This document shows, in pieces, positions 1 to 9,200 of a stretch of DNA of 27,833 nucleotides. How positions within the stretch are numbered: the stretch's first letter is position 1; each line of letters begins with the position of its first letter. Made by a program: the position numbers and the translations under genes. Source of the stretch: JAKEGK01 sp036507695 (lineage in GTDB: Bacteria > Pseudomonadota > Gammaproteobacteria > SZUA-152); contig DATCIR010000335.1 of assembly GCA_036507695.1 (NCBI GenBank), positions 1-27,833 on the forward strand, given 5' to 3'. The notes beneath the pieces were generated by a model that was not told the DNA's origin, made no database searches, and saw only the letters and a list, made by a program, of their open reading frames with translations.

Positions 1-3
1 TTA

Positions 4-1422
4 TTATGCCCCCTCCAGGCCGGGCGCGCCTGTCGTTGATTGATGATCTTCTATACGGCGATGAAACCTGGCCGCCGCATCTTCGTTAACCAGATGCCGG
101 CGGCGATGAAAGACCATTTCCTTCACTTCATACATCGAAACCGACGGGAATATCTTCACGAACACCAGAAACAGCAACCCGAACCAGCCGAAGCTGCCGA
201 ATACGATCGCCCATTGCACGATACCGGCGTACATGGTATCCCACTGATGTGGATCGTGAGACAGGGAGAGTGTCGGCGCCACAATCATCCAGCGTTCGAA
301 GAACATGCCCAGATTTAACAACAGGGATACCACAAACATGGTCGGCATGTGGCGGCGCAGTTTCTGCACCGCCAAGGTAAACGGCACAACCGATCCGCAG
401 AAGATCATGATCCAGAACACCCAGGCGTAAGGTCCGGTGGCTTTGGCGATCAACACCTCCTTGTTGTAGACATCATGGCCGTACCACACGGACGCAAACT
501 CAATGAGATTCAGGTATGTCCACACCATGGCAATTGCAAAGGTCAGTTTGCAGGTTTTTTCCATGATCGGGGTTGTCATGTATTCTTCAAAGCGGAAGAA
601 GTAGCGCAACAAAACAAACAGCGTAATAATCGCCGCACATCCGGAATACAACGCGCCCGCAACGAAATACGGTGGAAAAGTGGTGATATGCCAGCCCGGC
701 ATGATCGACATGGCAAAGTCCGCGGACACAATCGAGTGAACCGACACCGCCAATGGAATCAGAAAACACGCCATTAATAAGTAGGTTTTACGAAAGTTAC
801 GCCATTGCCTGTCACTACCGGTCCAGCCCAGCGACAAAACGGTGTAGAGTTTTCTGCGCCAGCCCTTTGCATTGTCACGGCAGATCGCCAGGTCTGGAAC
901 CATTCCGATAAACAAGAACAGCATGGATGCTGATAAATAAGTACTGATCGCAAATGCGTCCCATACCAACGGGGAACGGAAATTGGGCCAGGCGCCCCGG
1001 TTACTCACATAAGGCAATACCCAATACATGTTCCAGATACGGCCCAGGTGAATAATCGGAAACAATCCGGCGGTCATTAGTGAAAATGTCGTCATCGCTT
1101 CCGCGAAACGGTAAATGGGTTTGCGCCAGTCCGCGTGAATAATGTGCAGAATCGCCGACAGCAACGTGCCGGAGTGGCTCATACCGATCCAGAATACAAA
1201 GGTGGAAATGTACATGCCCCACATATGAGGATTATTCAGGTTTGCCGGACCCATGCCGACGGTGTATTGGATGTATTCCGCGAACGCGGCGCAAACCAGC
1301 ATCAGCACGCAAATCAACACCGCCAGCCAATAGCCTTTTCGCGGATTCTCCATGCTGCGCAACACATCCGCGTTAATTTTGGCCCACGCTATTTGTTCAT
1401 TAATATCTTTTTCGTTATACAT
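4..1422 (-). CDS. actC: NrfD/PsrC-family quinone-interacting membrane subunit (ActC-like)
   Basis: The 472-residue protein is almost entirely hydrophobic, with about ten predicted membrane segments separated by short loops and a charged C-terminal tail rich in Arg and His. This is the layout of NrfD/PsrC-type subunits, and the length fits ActC of alternative complex III better than the shorter PsrC or QrcD proteins. In that family the subunit holds the quinol site and passes electrons to the iron-sulfur subunit on the periplasmic side. The gene follows the ferredoxin subunit on the same strand after a gap of about 120 bp that contains a 20-bp tandem repeat. The ATG is preceded by a GAAGAG ribosome binding site. 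The stop lies at the window edge, so ActD, ActE and ActF, if present, are outside. A membrane subunit of a Qrc or polysulfide-reductase complex is the alternative. Confidence 0.8.
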   Translation of the reverse strand: MYNEKDINEQIAWAKINADVLRSMENPRKGYWLAVLICVLMLVCAAFAEYIQYTVGMGPANLNNPHMWGMYISTFVFWIGMSHSGTLLSAILHIIHADWRKPIYRFAEAMTTFSLMTAGLFPIIHLGRIWNMYWVLPYVSNRGAWPNFRSPLVWDAFAISTYLSASMLFLFIGMVPDLAICRDNAKGWRRKLYTVLSLGWTGSDRQWRNFRKTYLLMACFLIPLAVSVHSIVSADFAMSIMPGWHITTFPPYFVAGALYSGCAAIITLFVLLRYFFRFEEYMTTPIMEKTCKLTFAIAMVWTYLNLIEFASVWYGHDVYNKEVLIAKATGPYAWVFWIMIFCGSVVPFTLAVQKLRRHMPTMFVVSLLLNLGMFFERWMIVAPTLSLSHDPHQWDTMYAGIVQWAIVFGSFGWFGLLFLVFVKIFPSVSMYEVKEMVFHRRRHLVNEDAAARFHRRIEDHQSTTGAPGLEGA

Positions 1423-1440
1423 AAGCGCTCTTCACCGTTG

Positions 1441-1500
1441 TTATGCTTTCTAAACCAAAGTTATGCTTTCTAAACCAAAGTTGTTCTTTCCAAACCAAAG
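1441..1500. repeat. 20-bp tandem repeat, three copies, between actB2 and actC
   Basis: Two identical 20-bp units (1441-1460 and 1461-1480) are followed by a third with four mismatches (1481-1500). On the coding strand the unit begins CTTTGGTTTAGAAAG. The array ends 18 bp before the actC start codon, so it lies in the leader or spacer of the operon mRNA. Confidence 0.9.
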
Positions 1501-1542
1501 TTCTGATTTACCAGCCAGACATTGAATGTTAATGCGTCCCGC

Positions 1543-2376
1543 TTAAACCTTTTCCCTGACCCGCTCCAGGTACATCACGGACGGATCGATATTTAACTCT
1601 TCAAAAATCCGGTAGCCGCGCAGTTCCGGATTATCTTTGTTTTGTTTGGTCAGGCGGCGTTTTACCTGGTGTTTTTTCCACAATTTGGCAACCTGGCTGT
1701 TTTCATCCAAATAGTCACCAAACACAATGGCATTGGTGGGGCAGGCTTGCGCACAGGCGGTCATCGCCTCACCATCCGCGACCGCACGGTTTTCCATTTT
1801 CGCCTTGTCTTTTGCCACCCGGATGCGTTGCACGCAGAAAGTGCATTTTTCCATAACACCTTTATCGCGCACCGTAAGATCCGGATTGAGTTGCATATTC
1901 AAAGGCTCGGGCCAGGAATCCTCATAGTAGGAATAAAAGTTAAAATACCGGTTACGGTAGGGGCAATTGTTGTAACAATAACGTGAACCAATGCAGCGGT
2001 TATAAACCTGGGCATTTAAACCATCCGGCGTATGATAGGTCGCGGCTACAGGACAGACTGGCTCGCATGTCGCTGCGTTACACTGTTGACACATCATCGG
2101 CAGAAAGCTGGCCCCCTGCTCCGGGTGATCCAATTCATGCTGATCCCAGTAACGTTCCACACGCAGCCAATGCATCGCATGGCCTTTCTCAAAACGTTCC
2201 TTACCCACCACCGCCAGGTTATTTTCCGCGTAACAGGCTGTGGCACAGGCATTGCACCCTATGCAAATATCAAGATCGATCGCCATACCCCATTGATGCT
2301 CATAGTCATGAAAGCCGCCCTCTTCGTGTGCTTTACGATATTGCGGCCAGTTACTTAATAGATTTTCTAATGACAT
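1543..2376 (-). CDS. actB: Four-cluster ferredoxin-type iron-sulfur subunit (ActB2-like)
   Basis: This 277-residue protein carries four cysteine motifs typical of the electron-transfer subunit of molybdopterin oxidoreductases: C38/41/44/48, C96/99/104/108, C128/134/138 and the split C178/181...208/212. The third motif has Ser131 where the second cysteine is expected, so it probably holds a [3Fe-4S] cluster; three [4Fe-4S] plus one [3Fe-4S] is what is known for ActB and QrcC. There is no signal peptide, so export would be by piggy-back on the Tat-bearing partner encoded 2 bp upstream. In most ACIII operons I know, this domain is the C-terminal half of a fused ActB; here it is a separate gene. 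A QrcC/PsrB-like subunit is the alternative reading. Confidence 0.8.
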   Translation of the reverse strand: MSLENLLSNWPQYRKAHEEGGFHDYEHQWGMAIDLDICIGCNACATACYAENNLAVVGKERFEKGHAMHWLRVERYWDQHELDHPEQGASFLPMMCQQCNAATCEPVCPVAATYHTPDGLNAQVYNRCIGSRYCYNNCPYRNRYFNFYSYYEDSWPEPLNMQLNPDLTVRDKGVMEKCTFCVQRIRVAKDKAKMENRAVADGEAMTACAQACPTNAIVFGDYLDENSQVAKLWKKHQVKRRLTKQNKDNPELRGYRIFEELNIDPSVMYLERVREKV

Positions 2377-2378
2377 GT

Positions 2379-4589
2379 TTATGCTCCTTCCGTCCGTTGG
2401 AATTGCTCAACCGGTACGGTTACCACAAATCGGCGTCCCGCTTGTGTGTCACTGCCTCCCAACCGCACTACCACCTCTTTCTGGCCGGTCGGGCTTGCAT
2501 TGACACGCGTGGCATACATCGCCAGCTCACCTGTAATTTCTTCTTTAACAGGATTCAAAATCGTTAAAGGATTGGCACCACGGCCCTGGGCATAACGGCC
2601 ATATTCTTCATGGCCTTGCCCCATAGGAATTGCAATAACGTCAGGATGGATTGCCTTGATAATCACTGCCTGCACTTTTATGGTACCGTGCTCGGACTCC
2701 ACATTGATAATACTGCCGTTCTTGATACCGAGCTTTTGCGCCGTCGCAGGATGCAGCTCCGCCCAGGAGTCCCAGACTACTTTGCTGATTTGGTCAGGTG
2801 CTTCCTGTATCCAGGGAAGATTGGCGTGACGGCCATCCCACATGCCAAGACGCGCCGAAGGTACAAAATGATAGGCAAACTTGGTGTCGTCAACCGCCGG
2901 CGCCGGATCAGTAAATGAAAGCGGATTTACCGGCAAGGACTTGCCGCCAGCGGCTACTTTAATCCAGCCTTTCTGCAGCGCTGCATTCCAGGCATCGTTA
3001 GCGGATACCCCCGCTTCCTTAAACGCAGCCGGCAGCGCGGCATGCGCGTGTCGCAAATATGCATAGTAATCGGCAAACACACTATAAACGTCTTTCTTGG
3101 CGGCTTTCAGCAGGTCCAGCACGATATCACCAAAGCCCTTGGTCTCCGCATACAGCTTTTCCATCAAGGGCTGTTGCATGCTGATCGCGGTTTGCTCCGG
3201 CTGGTACGCGGCAACATGGGTTCCCCAATCTTCAAGATAGGAAGCAACCGGCAGCACGACATCAGCCGCCATGGCGGTCTCATCCATGAACATCGAAATC
3301 GCCACTTTCAAAGGCACATCATTCAGCGCGGAAGTCATTTCCAGCGCCGCTGGTGCCGTAAATTTCGGATTGGCGCCGTAGAAAAACACAACGGCCAATT
3401 GTTTGTTCCTGGCAGCCTCTACAAAGGCAAACAAGTCGCCGGTGCCGCCGGTTTTGGCCCTCAACTGGTTAAACGGGAAACTGCCTTGGGATTCGATTGT
3501 TTGGCCGATATTACCGAGCAGCTGATTCAGCAACATCACCGCGGCGACCGACGCGTAACCTTTGGCGTGACCCTCCACCGGCGCACCGGCCAATACCAGG
3601 CTCGGTGAACGCTCCACCAGCAACTCGGCAACTCGTTGGATACGTTTTTCTTCAATTCCCGCTATTTTTGCCGCCGTAGCCACGTCATACTGGTTAATCA
3701 AAGCCTGCACGCCTTGCGGCAATGAAGACATATTCTTGCCGTGATTTTTAACCAGCAGGTTCGCGATACCTAATGCGATTATGCCTTCAGTACCCGGTTT
3801 CGCCGCAATCCAAAGATCGGAGTTGGCGCCCGCCAGGGACATTTTGGGTTCGATAGTCACCAACAGGCCACGGCGTTTTTGTTTACGAAACTTGGCGTAT
3901 TCGCCGGAAAAATGCACGGGTGATATCCAGGTACCAAGAAAATCCGCGCCGAACGACAAAATCATTTGCGCCTTATCGATGCGCAACCGCGGCATTGCTT
4001 CACCCAACATATCTTTGTTCACCGCTTGCCAGACAGACGCATTGATCGGTTCGTGGCTGTAATGCTTCTTGGAACCCACGGCATCGAGATGATTGTTAAC
4101 CAGCGCAGCCTGATGCCCGCTTAGCGTGCCGGTAAACCAGGCAACTTGATCGCCACTGGCGGCCTTTAATTTATCCTGTACGGCAGTTAGCGCTTTTTCC
4201 CAGGATACCGGGACCAGCTTACCGCCGTCGCGCAGCAGCGGCGTTTTGATGCGATCAGGGTTATAGTGCGCCTGCACGCCGGCCTGACCCATCATGCAGA
4301 TTTTTCCGTGGTTCATGGATGCATCGGGATTACCTTCCAATTTCAGCACCCGGCCTTCACGCACCCGGCCGTGTATGCCGCATCCTGCGGCACATTGCGC
4401 GCAGGTCGATGCATACCACACACCAACTCCTGGAATTACATATTCTTCTGGCATTAAATAGGAAACGACATCTTCTTTGCCTTCTTCCAGAGTTACTGTT
4501 GAAGGCAAGTCACAACCACCCAGGGCGGTACCAGCGCCACCCAATCCCATAATCTTCAAAAAATTCCGACGGTCAATTTTTCCGCTCAT
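2379..4589 (-). CDS. actB: Molybdopterin-oxidoreductase-like subunit, Tat-exported (ActB1-like)
   Basis: The 736-residue protein starts with a twin-arginine signal (RRNFLK, residues 7-12) that runs into a lipobox-like LGGC (Cys26), so it may be a Tat-exported lipoprotein. Residues 63-98 show C-x2-C-x3-C-x27-C, the N-terminal [4Fe-4S] motif of this superfamily. The stretch where catalytic members have the Cys, Sec or Ser metal ligand (after KKHYSHEP) shows no cysteine, which suggests that no active molybdenum centre is formed, as known for ActB and QrcB. The C-terminal part has the usual beta-barrel domain (SIINVESEHG). Together with the next gene it equals a full ActB. The start at 4589 gives the Tat signal at the right distance; two out-of-frame ATG copies lie just upstream. 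Confidence 0.8.
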   Translation of the reverse strand: MSGKIDRRNFLKIMGLGGAGTALGGCDLPSTVTLEEGKEDVVSYLMPEEYVIPGVGVWYASTCAQCAAGCGIHGRVREGRVLKLEGNPDASMNHGKICMMGQAGVQAHYNPDRIKTPLLRDGGKLVPVSWEKALTAVQDKLKAASGDQVAWFTGTLSGHQAALVNNHLDAVGSKKHYSHEPINASVWQAVNKDMLGEAMPRLRIDKAQMILSFGADFLGTWISPVHFSGEYAKFRKQKRRGLLVTIEPKMSLAGANSDLWIAAKPGTEGIIALGIANLLVKNHGKNMSSLPQGVQALINQYDVATAAKIAGIEEKRIQRVAELLVERSPSLVLAGAPVEGHAKGYASVAAVMLLNQLLGNIGQTIESQGSFPFNQLRAKTGGTGDLFAFVEAARNKQLAVVFFYGANPKFTAPAALEMTSALNDVPLKVAISMFMDETAMAADVVLPVASYLEDWGTHVAAYQPEQTAISMQQPLMEKLYAETKGFGDIVLDLLKAAKKDVYSVFADYYAYLRHAHAALPAAFKEAGVSANDAWNAALQKGWIKVAAGGKSLPVNPLSFTDPAPAVDDTKFAYHFVPSARLGMWDGRHANLPWIQEAPDQISKVVWDSWAELHPATAQKLGIKNGSIINVESEHGTIKVQAVIIKAIHPDVIAIPMGQGHEEYGRYAQGRGANPLTILNPVKEEITGELAMYATRVNASPTGQKEVVVRLGGSDTQAGRRFVVTVPVEQFQRTEGA

Positions 4590-4617
4590 AACTTTTCGCT
4601 CATAACTTTTTGCTCAT
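4583..4617 (-). repeat. 14-bp tandem duplication of the actB1 start region, with two mini-ORFs
   Basis: Read on the minus strand, ATGAGC occurs three times with a 14-bp period (ATG at 4617, 4603 and 4589). The first two open five-codon ORFs, MSKKL and MSEKL, each ending in a TGA that overlaps the next ATG as ATGA. The third ATG is the actB1 start (MSGKI). The copies are out of frame with the gene because 14 is not a multiple of three. No strong Shine-Dalgarno precedes any of the three. Confidence 0.9.
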
Positions 4618-4694
4618 AGTAATAACATATTCCGCTGTTTTAATTCAGTTCCAAGCCAATTCCTTGCCACTGCGCTTGCGAGCGCAACAGCCGG

Positions 4695-5324
4695 TTACTT
4701 GTGGCACTTCCAGCAATCGCCGGGGCCGTCATTATTCATATGACATGTCTTGCACCACCCCATCGTCAAGGGTTTTACTTTATGGGCAACCGTCATGTTT
4801 TCCACATCGCCGTGACAAAAAGCACAGACTTCCTTGACGTTTTCCACCGGAAAATCCCGGTCAAACACAAAACGTTTCAGGTGTTTCTCATGCGTAAAAT
4901 GTACAAAGTCAGGAACATCGTGCACTTTTTTCCAGGGCGGCGGAGATTTGTTTTCCCAATATTCAGTGAGTTTTTGGATCCGGGGCTTGTCGGTGGCAAT
5001 AATCTTGTGACACCCCATGCATTTCGCGGTAGGAGGAATACCGGCAACCTTGCTGCGGCGCGCGTACGTATGGCAGTACATGCAGTTAATGCCGTTTTCC
5101 TTGACGTGAATATCATGTGGAAACTCGATGGGTTGTTCCACGTTTTCACCCTGGTGACTTCCCACGGGCGGTACTATTTCGGAAGTGGAAGAAGATGAAA
5201 CTACCACAAAGGGATAAACAGCCAACATGGCCGCTATAGCTAGCATTGTGAACCTGACCTGCCAATTCCCTGCTAATAATTTCAAACGGCTCGACGTATT
5301 ATGGTTTTGTTTTTTTACTGCCAT
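4695..5324 (-). CDS. actA: Pentaheme cytochrome c, membrane anchored (ActA-like)
   Basis: The 209-residue protein has a single N-terminal hydrophobic segment (residues about 24-44) that can act as a signal anchor, then five CxxCH heme c motifs at residues 81, 102, 167, 191 and 204. Additional histidines between them (for example HFTHEKH at 142-148) can serve as distal ligands, as in class III cytochromes. Five hemes and this length match ActA of alternative complex III; QrcA of sulfate reducers has six. It is the first gene of the operon and should stand in the periplasm, taking electrons from the ActB subunits. A GAGG ribosome binding site stands 6 nt before the ATG. Confidence 0.82.
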   Translation of the reverse strand: MAVKKQNHNTSSRLKLLAGNWQVRFTMLAIAAMLAVYPFVVVSSSSTSEIVPPVGSHQGENVEQPIEFPHDIHVKENGINCMYCHTYARRSKVAGIPPTAKCMGCHKIIATDKPRIQKLTEYWENKSPPPWKKVHDVPDFVHFTHEKHLKRFVFDRDFPVENVKEVCAFCHGDVENMTVAHKVKPLTMGWCKTCHMNNDGPGDCWKCHK

Positions 5325-6259
5325 CTGTTTCCTCGTTATTTCTCTATTCGTCGTTATTGCGCTTTTTGTAGCATGTATCCATTGTCATCGAAAACTCTCA
5401 TTATCGAGAAATCTGTAATCGAGAACAACAACCATCCATCCTTTGTCGCTTGAGCGACAAAGCATTAATCAAAATTTAACTAAAGGAAAATTGTAGACTA
5501 TATCTTCGGAAATTACGGTTCACATTTAAAGACGCATCAATATTTGTTTTGATGTTCGCAATCCCCGCACAAAGCACGTTTTCACAGTCCCAGAAGATCT
5601 CATTCCTTGCTAACGTTGCTAAGTATCACCGCGTGTTTGGACTCCTTGCCAAGCGTTGCTGCTAGACATTACTCCAGCGTTACTCGCGCTGGCTTGATTG
5701 ATTTTTAAACTAACCGTAGGTCAACTTCTGTTAACACCGGCTACTTCCCTCACCGCCCTGCGCCCGGTTTTTTGGTATATCAGTATGTTCTTATTTAACT
5801 TTTTACGGTGCGAACAACACGTGCAACCGATGCTAGACTAAGAATAAGCAAGCTGTCAACGCTGCTATAAAAATTAATAATCATAAATAATTCGAATGTA
5901 TCGCTTCAAAAAAAAGCCAAAATAATTGATCTACCTCTTACCACTATAAAAGATAGGTAATCTTATTCCCGCTCTCTATTGATTAAACCAACGCGGCCCT
6001 TTGGGGAAATATTTCATGCATGCTGTAAATGGTAAAAACAATACGGTCAAGCCGCCGAACCGGCAATTCGAGCCGTACACGTCATAGCACACGGAACAAA
6101 AGAACGATTTTATGTACTGTGCTTTTGTTGTTATTACTCTTTAACATCGCGTGAACGGCACGCGCAGCTGTTTGAAACCGGTGCAAGTTTGCAAATTGCC
6201 CCGATAGCGCACCGGCCCGGTCCTACGAATCGAAGGTAGCAGTATCAGCGGACGTTACA
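5325..6259. other. 935-bp intergenic stretch upstream of the act operon
   Basis: No convincing gene. It must hold the promoter of the act operon (leftward) and the 3' end of the rightmost minus-strand gene. Visible items: two copies of TCGTTATT (5333-5340, 5351-5358), the latter pair flanking the ribosome binding site of actA; three near-copies of TTCTCGAT on the minus strand (5387-5394, 5403-5410, 5418-5425) spaced 15-16 bp; a perfect inverted repeat at 5441-5462; a smaller hairpin CCAGCG/CGCTGG at 5674-5692; an inverted repeat AACAAAAG/CTTTTGTT near 6094-6131. A 23-codon ORF at 6016-6087 (plus) follows GGGGAAA but has no other support. Confidence 0.6.
5441..5462. promoter_or_regulatory. Perfect 10-bp inverted repeat upstream of the act operon
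   Basis: Arms CTTTGTCGCT and AGCGACAAAG are perfectly complementary, with only TG between them, about 120 bp upstream of the actA start. The near-continuous palindrome looks more like a protein-binding operator than a terminator, since no T-tract follows on either strand. Which regulator binds is unknown. Confidence 0.4.
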
Positions 6260-9200
6260 TTATGTTGTCGAGGATTCGGCTTTTTCCAACGCTTTCACTT
6301 TCTGACGCAATGCTTTGAGGTTTGTGGCTTTAGGATTCATTGCCTCAATACGAGATAATAATGTTCTCGCGCGCAACGCTGACTTGTTATCGATTGCGAT
6401 GTTCAACGCATCCGTCATTCTTTCCACTTGCTTATCGTTTAGTTCCACCAATTGCCGCGTGTACCGGTCCATTTCCCGCTCGTTTTTGAGCAATCCATAA
6501 TAGCGGATTAGCACCCGCAGCTGCGGTTCCTCCAATGGCACTCGGCTCATTAATTCAACTAACTTCGTTCCCGCTTGACTCAGGTTGCTATCCGCCAGAC
6601 CGGTGAATTGCCACAACCGTTCGGTATCACTTTGCGGCTTTAGCTTGGCCAATTCCTGGGGCTTATTTTGATTAAACAACAATTTTGCCCCCATCGAACG
6701 CCGCAGGGTTTGATCCTGAATCCGATCGATGGCAGCCGCCGCATCCGCAAAACGTTTTAGCTCCATCATAATTTCCGCTTGTTGTTGATGCGTTACGTCG
6801 GGCCAGAGACTCTCATTTTGATAGATATTAATTGCGCCGTCGTAGTCATAAACCAGCCACTTATGTTGGTGATCAACCGCACGCGCCATCGCGGCATCAT
6901 ATTTCTTCAGGTTATCGACGACATTGGTAATCAAGCTGTATTTATTCCAGAGAAATAACGACTGCGCATACCCAAACAACGCATCGACCGCCTCATCGTT
7001 CTTTAAATAAGGATTTACATCCAGCGAGTAGTTATTCCAAAGCAATTGATAAGGGTCTTCATCGCCTTTCGCATTTTGGTCCAGCGCGGACAACCTGACT
7101 TCCGACAAAATATTCATATCGGTATTGGGAATCATATCGCCGATTGCGGTAAGCGCCTGCTCGCGCGACAAGGCAAAATACCAGAACAAATCGTAAGGCT
7201 GTTTCAAGTCGTAATAACCGAGCCCTTTGTTAACCCGCGGCTCAAAGAAGCGTTTCTTGATTCGCTCCATGTCAAATTGAATAGGCTTCCCGGAGCCAAA
7301 CATCAGAAAATCACCGCTATCAACATCGGCCATGGTAAATCCTTCCGGAAAAACATCGTAAAACGCCCGCAGGATAGCGCGCATAGTGGTGGCATCCATA
7401 TTAAACATACTCAACCACTGCCCATAAATGCCGCCTTCATTCAACCGCGATTTTACCACCTGGAAAAATTCCTTGGTAAACACCGTTGATGCCCGTGATA
7501 ACCAGGGGTGCGATGGCTGCGCCGCTATCAAGTCATACTTCACGTCTTCCAGCAACAAAGTATTGCGCGCATCGTTGAATTCCAGAACCACACGCGGGTC
7601 CTGCAGCATGGGAATTTCCCCGCCAAACATAAAACGGCCGGCATCGACAATGTTCGGTTCCAGCTCCACCACTTTGATTTTTTCCAGGCCTTCAGTCAGC
7701 GTAAACGCCTTGGTGGTGAACCCCCCGCCATATCCAACCACAAAGGCAGACTTCGGATTTTCATGCACAAAGTACGGCATCAGACCCAGCAGGTACTCAA
7801 TTATGGGCGGATGATCGAGATCCTGTTTGTTAAACCCTGATTCATTGAGCCCATTATTCTGGATGCGCACATAATTTCCATCATAAGTCACCAGACTGAT
7901 AACCCCGGTTTTGCCTTCTTTTACAAATAGTACTTCGGGTTTTTTCTTCGTGCCAGCGTTGTTGTCGTACTGATACTGAACTGAAGCGATCAGGTCCTTG
8001 TAACTGATGTGGTCAAAAAACCAGTTGCTGGCGATTCCCACCACCGCCAATACCGTAATAACAATACGCGGCGCAAGTTTCGGCAACGGCTTGATAAAGA
8101 TAAACGGCAGCACCAGTATGAGAAGCGCCATTGCGGTCAACAATGTGTCCGTACCGTATTGCGGAATAATCCAAAAACCGGCCGCAACCGACCCAAAAAT
8201 ACTGGCAATGGTATTAACAGCATAGGCTTTGCCGATCCGGGCTCTCACACCCGATAGATCGCCGCAATACAGTTTCAGATTCAGAGGAAACAAGGCGCCG
8301 AACACGAACGTCGGCAGGATCAACATAAAAAATACAATCGTGTATTTAACCCCATGTTTTAACCAGATTTCCACGGAGAAGCTGTTGACCGCCTCGAATA
8401 CGGGTGGCAGGAAGCTGAGAAAAGCCCGGGTAAACAGCAGTGACGCGCCCAATGCGACCAGTCCTACCGCCATCCAGAATTCAGGGCGATGAATTTTATC
8501 GAGGTATTTTTTCACCCACCATGAACCGGCAGCAATACCAAATAAAAATATGGTGAGGATCGCCGCAAAACCGTAGATTGTAGTGCCGGTAAAAATAGAC
8601 AGGTATTTGGTCCAACCCACTTCAGTCGCAATAGCCGCAAAACCGGTGGCAAACAAAACTATCAAGGCATGAAAACGCAAAGGCGCCTGAAGTTTGAGAG
8701 CCACTTTTTGTTTTGCAGTAAGCTCGCCGCGGGTATCGTCGTTGCCTTCTATTGGCGGGAAGGTAATACGCGAATTTAAATAAATCGCGATCGCCACAAT
8801 GAGGAAATTTAATGATGCCGCCACATATACGGCGCCATCCAGGCCCCAGTGAGGCACAAATACAAATCCCGCAAACAAAGCGCCAAACACCGCGCCAGCT
8901 GTATTTAAACTATAAAGTTGACTGACCCGTTTACCCATGTCCGCCTGGCGGCGCACTAATATGGCAGCCATAACGGGAAACGTTGCACCCATGCACATGG
9001 TAGGAATAAGCAGCAGCGCCATGGTAACGGCAAACTTAAATTGCAGCAACGACCCCAATTGTGGTATCGCGGCCATCATGTGATCGAGATTTAATAGAAT
9101 AGGCAAAAGCGCCAGACCGGAAAGCCCAATGATGGCCTCCAGAACGATATACACTTTCAGATTGTCGATACGATTACGGGTGATGCGCTCGGCGAGATAA

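Noticed and set aside
1441..1500. CRISPR array
   Set aside because: The 20-bp units are contiguous with no spacers, and no cas gene is present.
2379..4589. Active molybdenum oxidoreductase (polysulfide or thiosulfate reductase)
   Set aside because: No Cys/Sec ligand is seen where catalytic members have it, and the pentaheme cytochrome with a long NrfD subunit fits ACIII better.
6160..6250. Possible riboswitch near CCGGTGC/GCACCGG
   Set aside because: It lies downstream of the minus-strand gene, not before a coding start, and no conserved riboswitch core (such as a B12 box) is seen.
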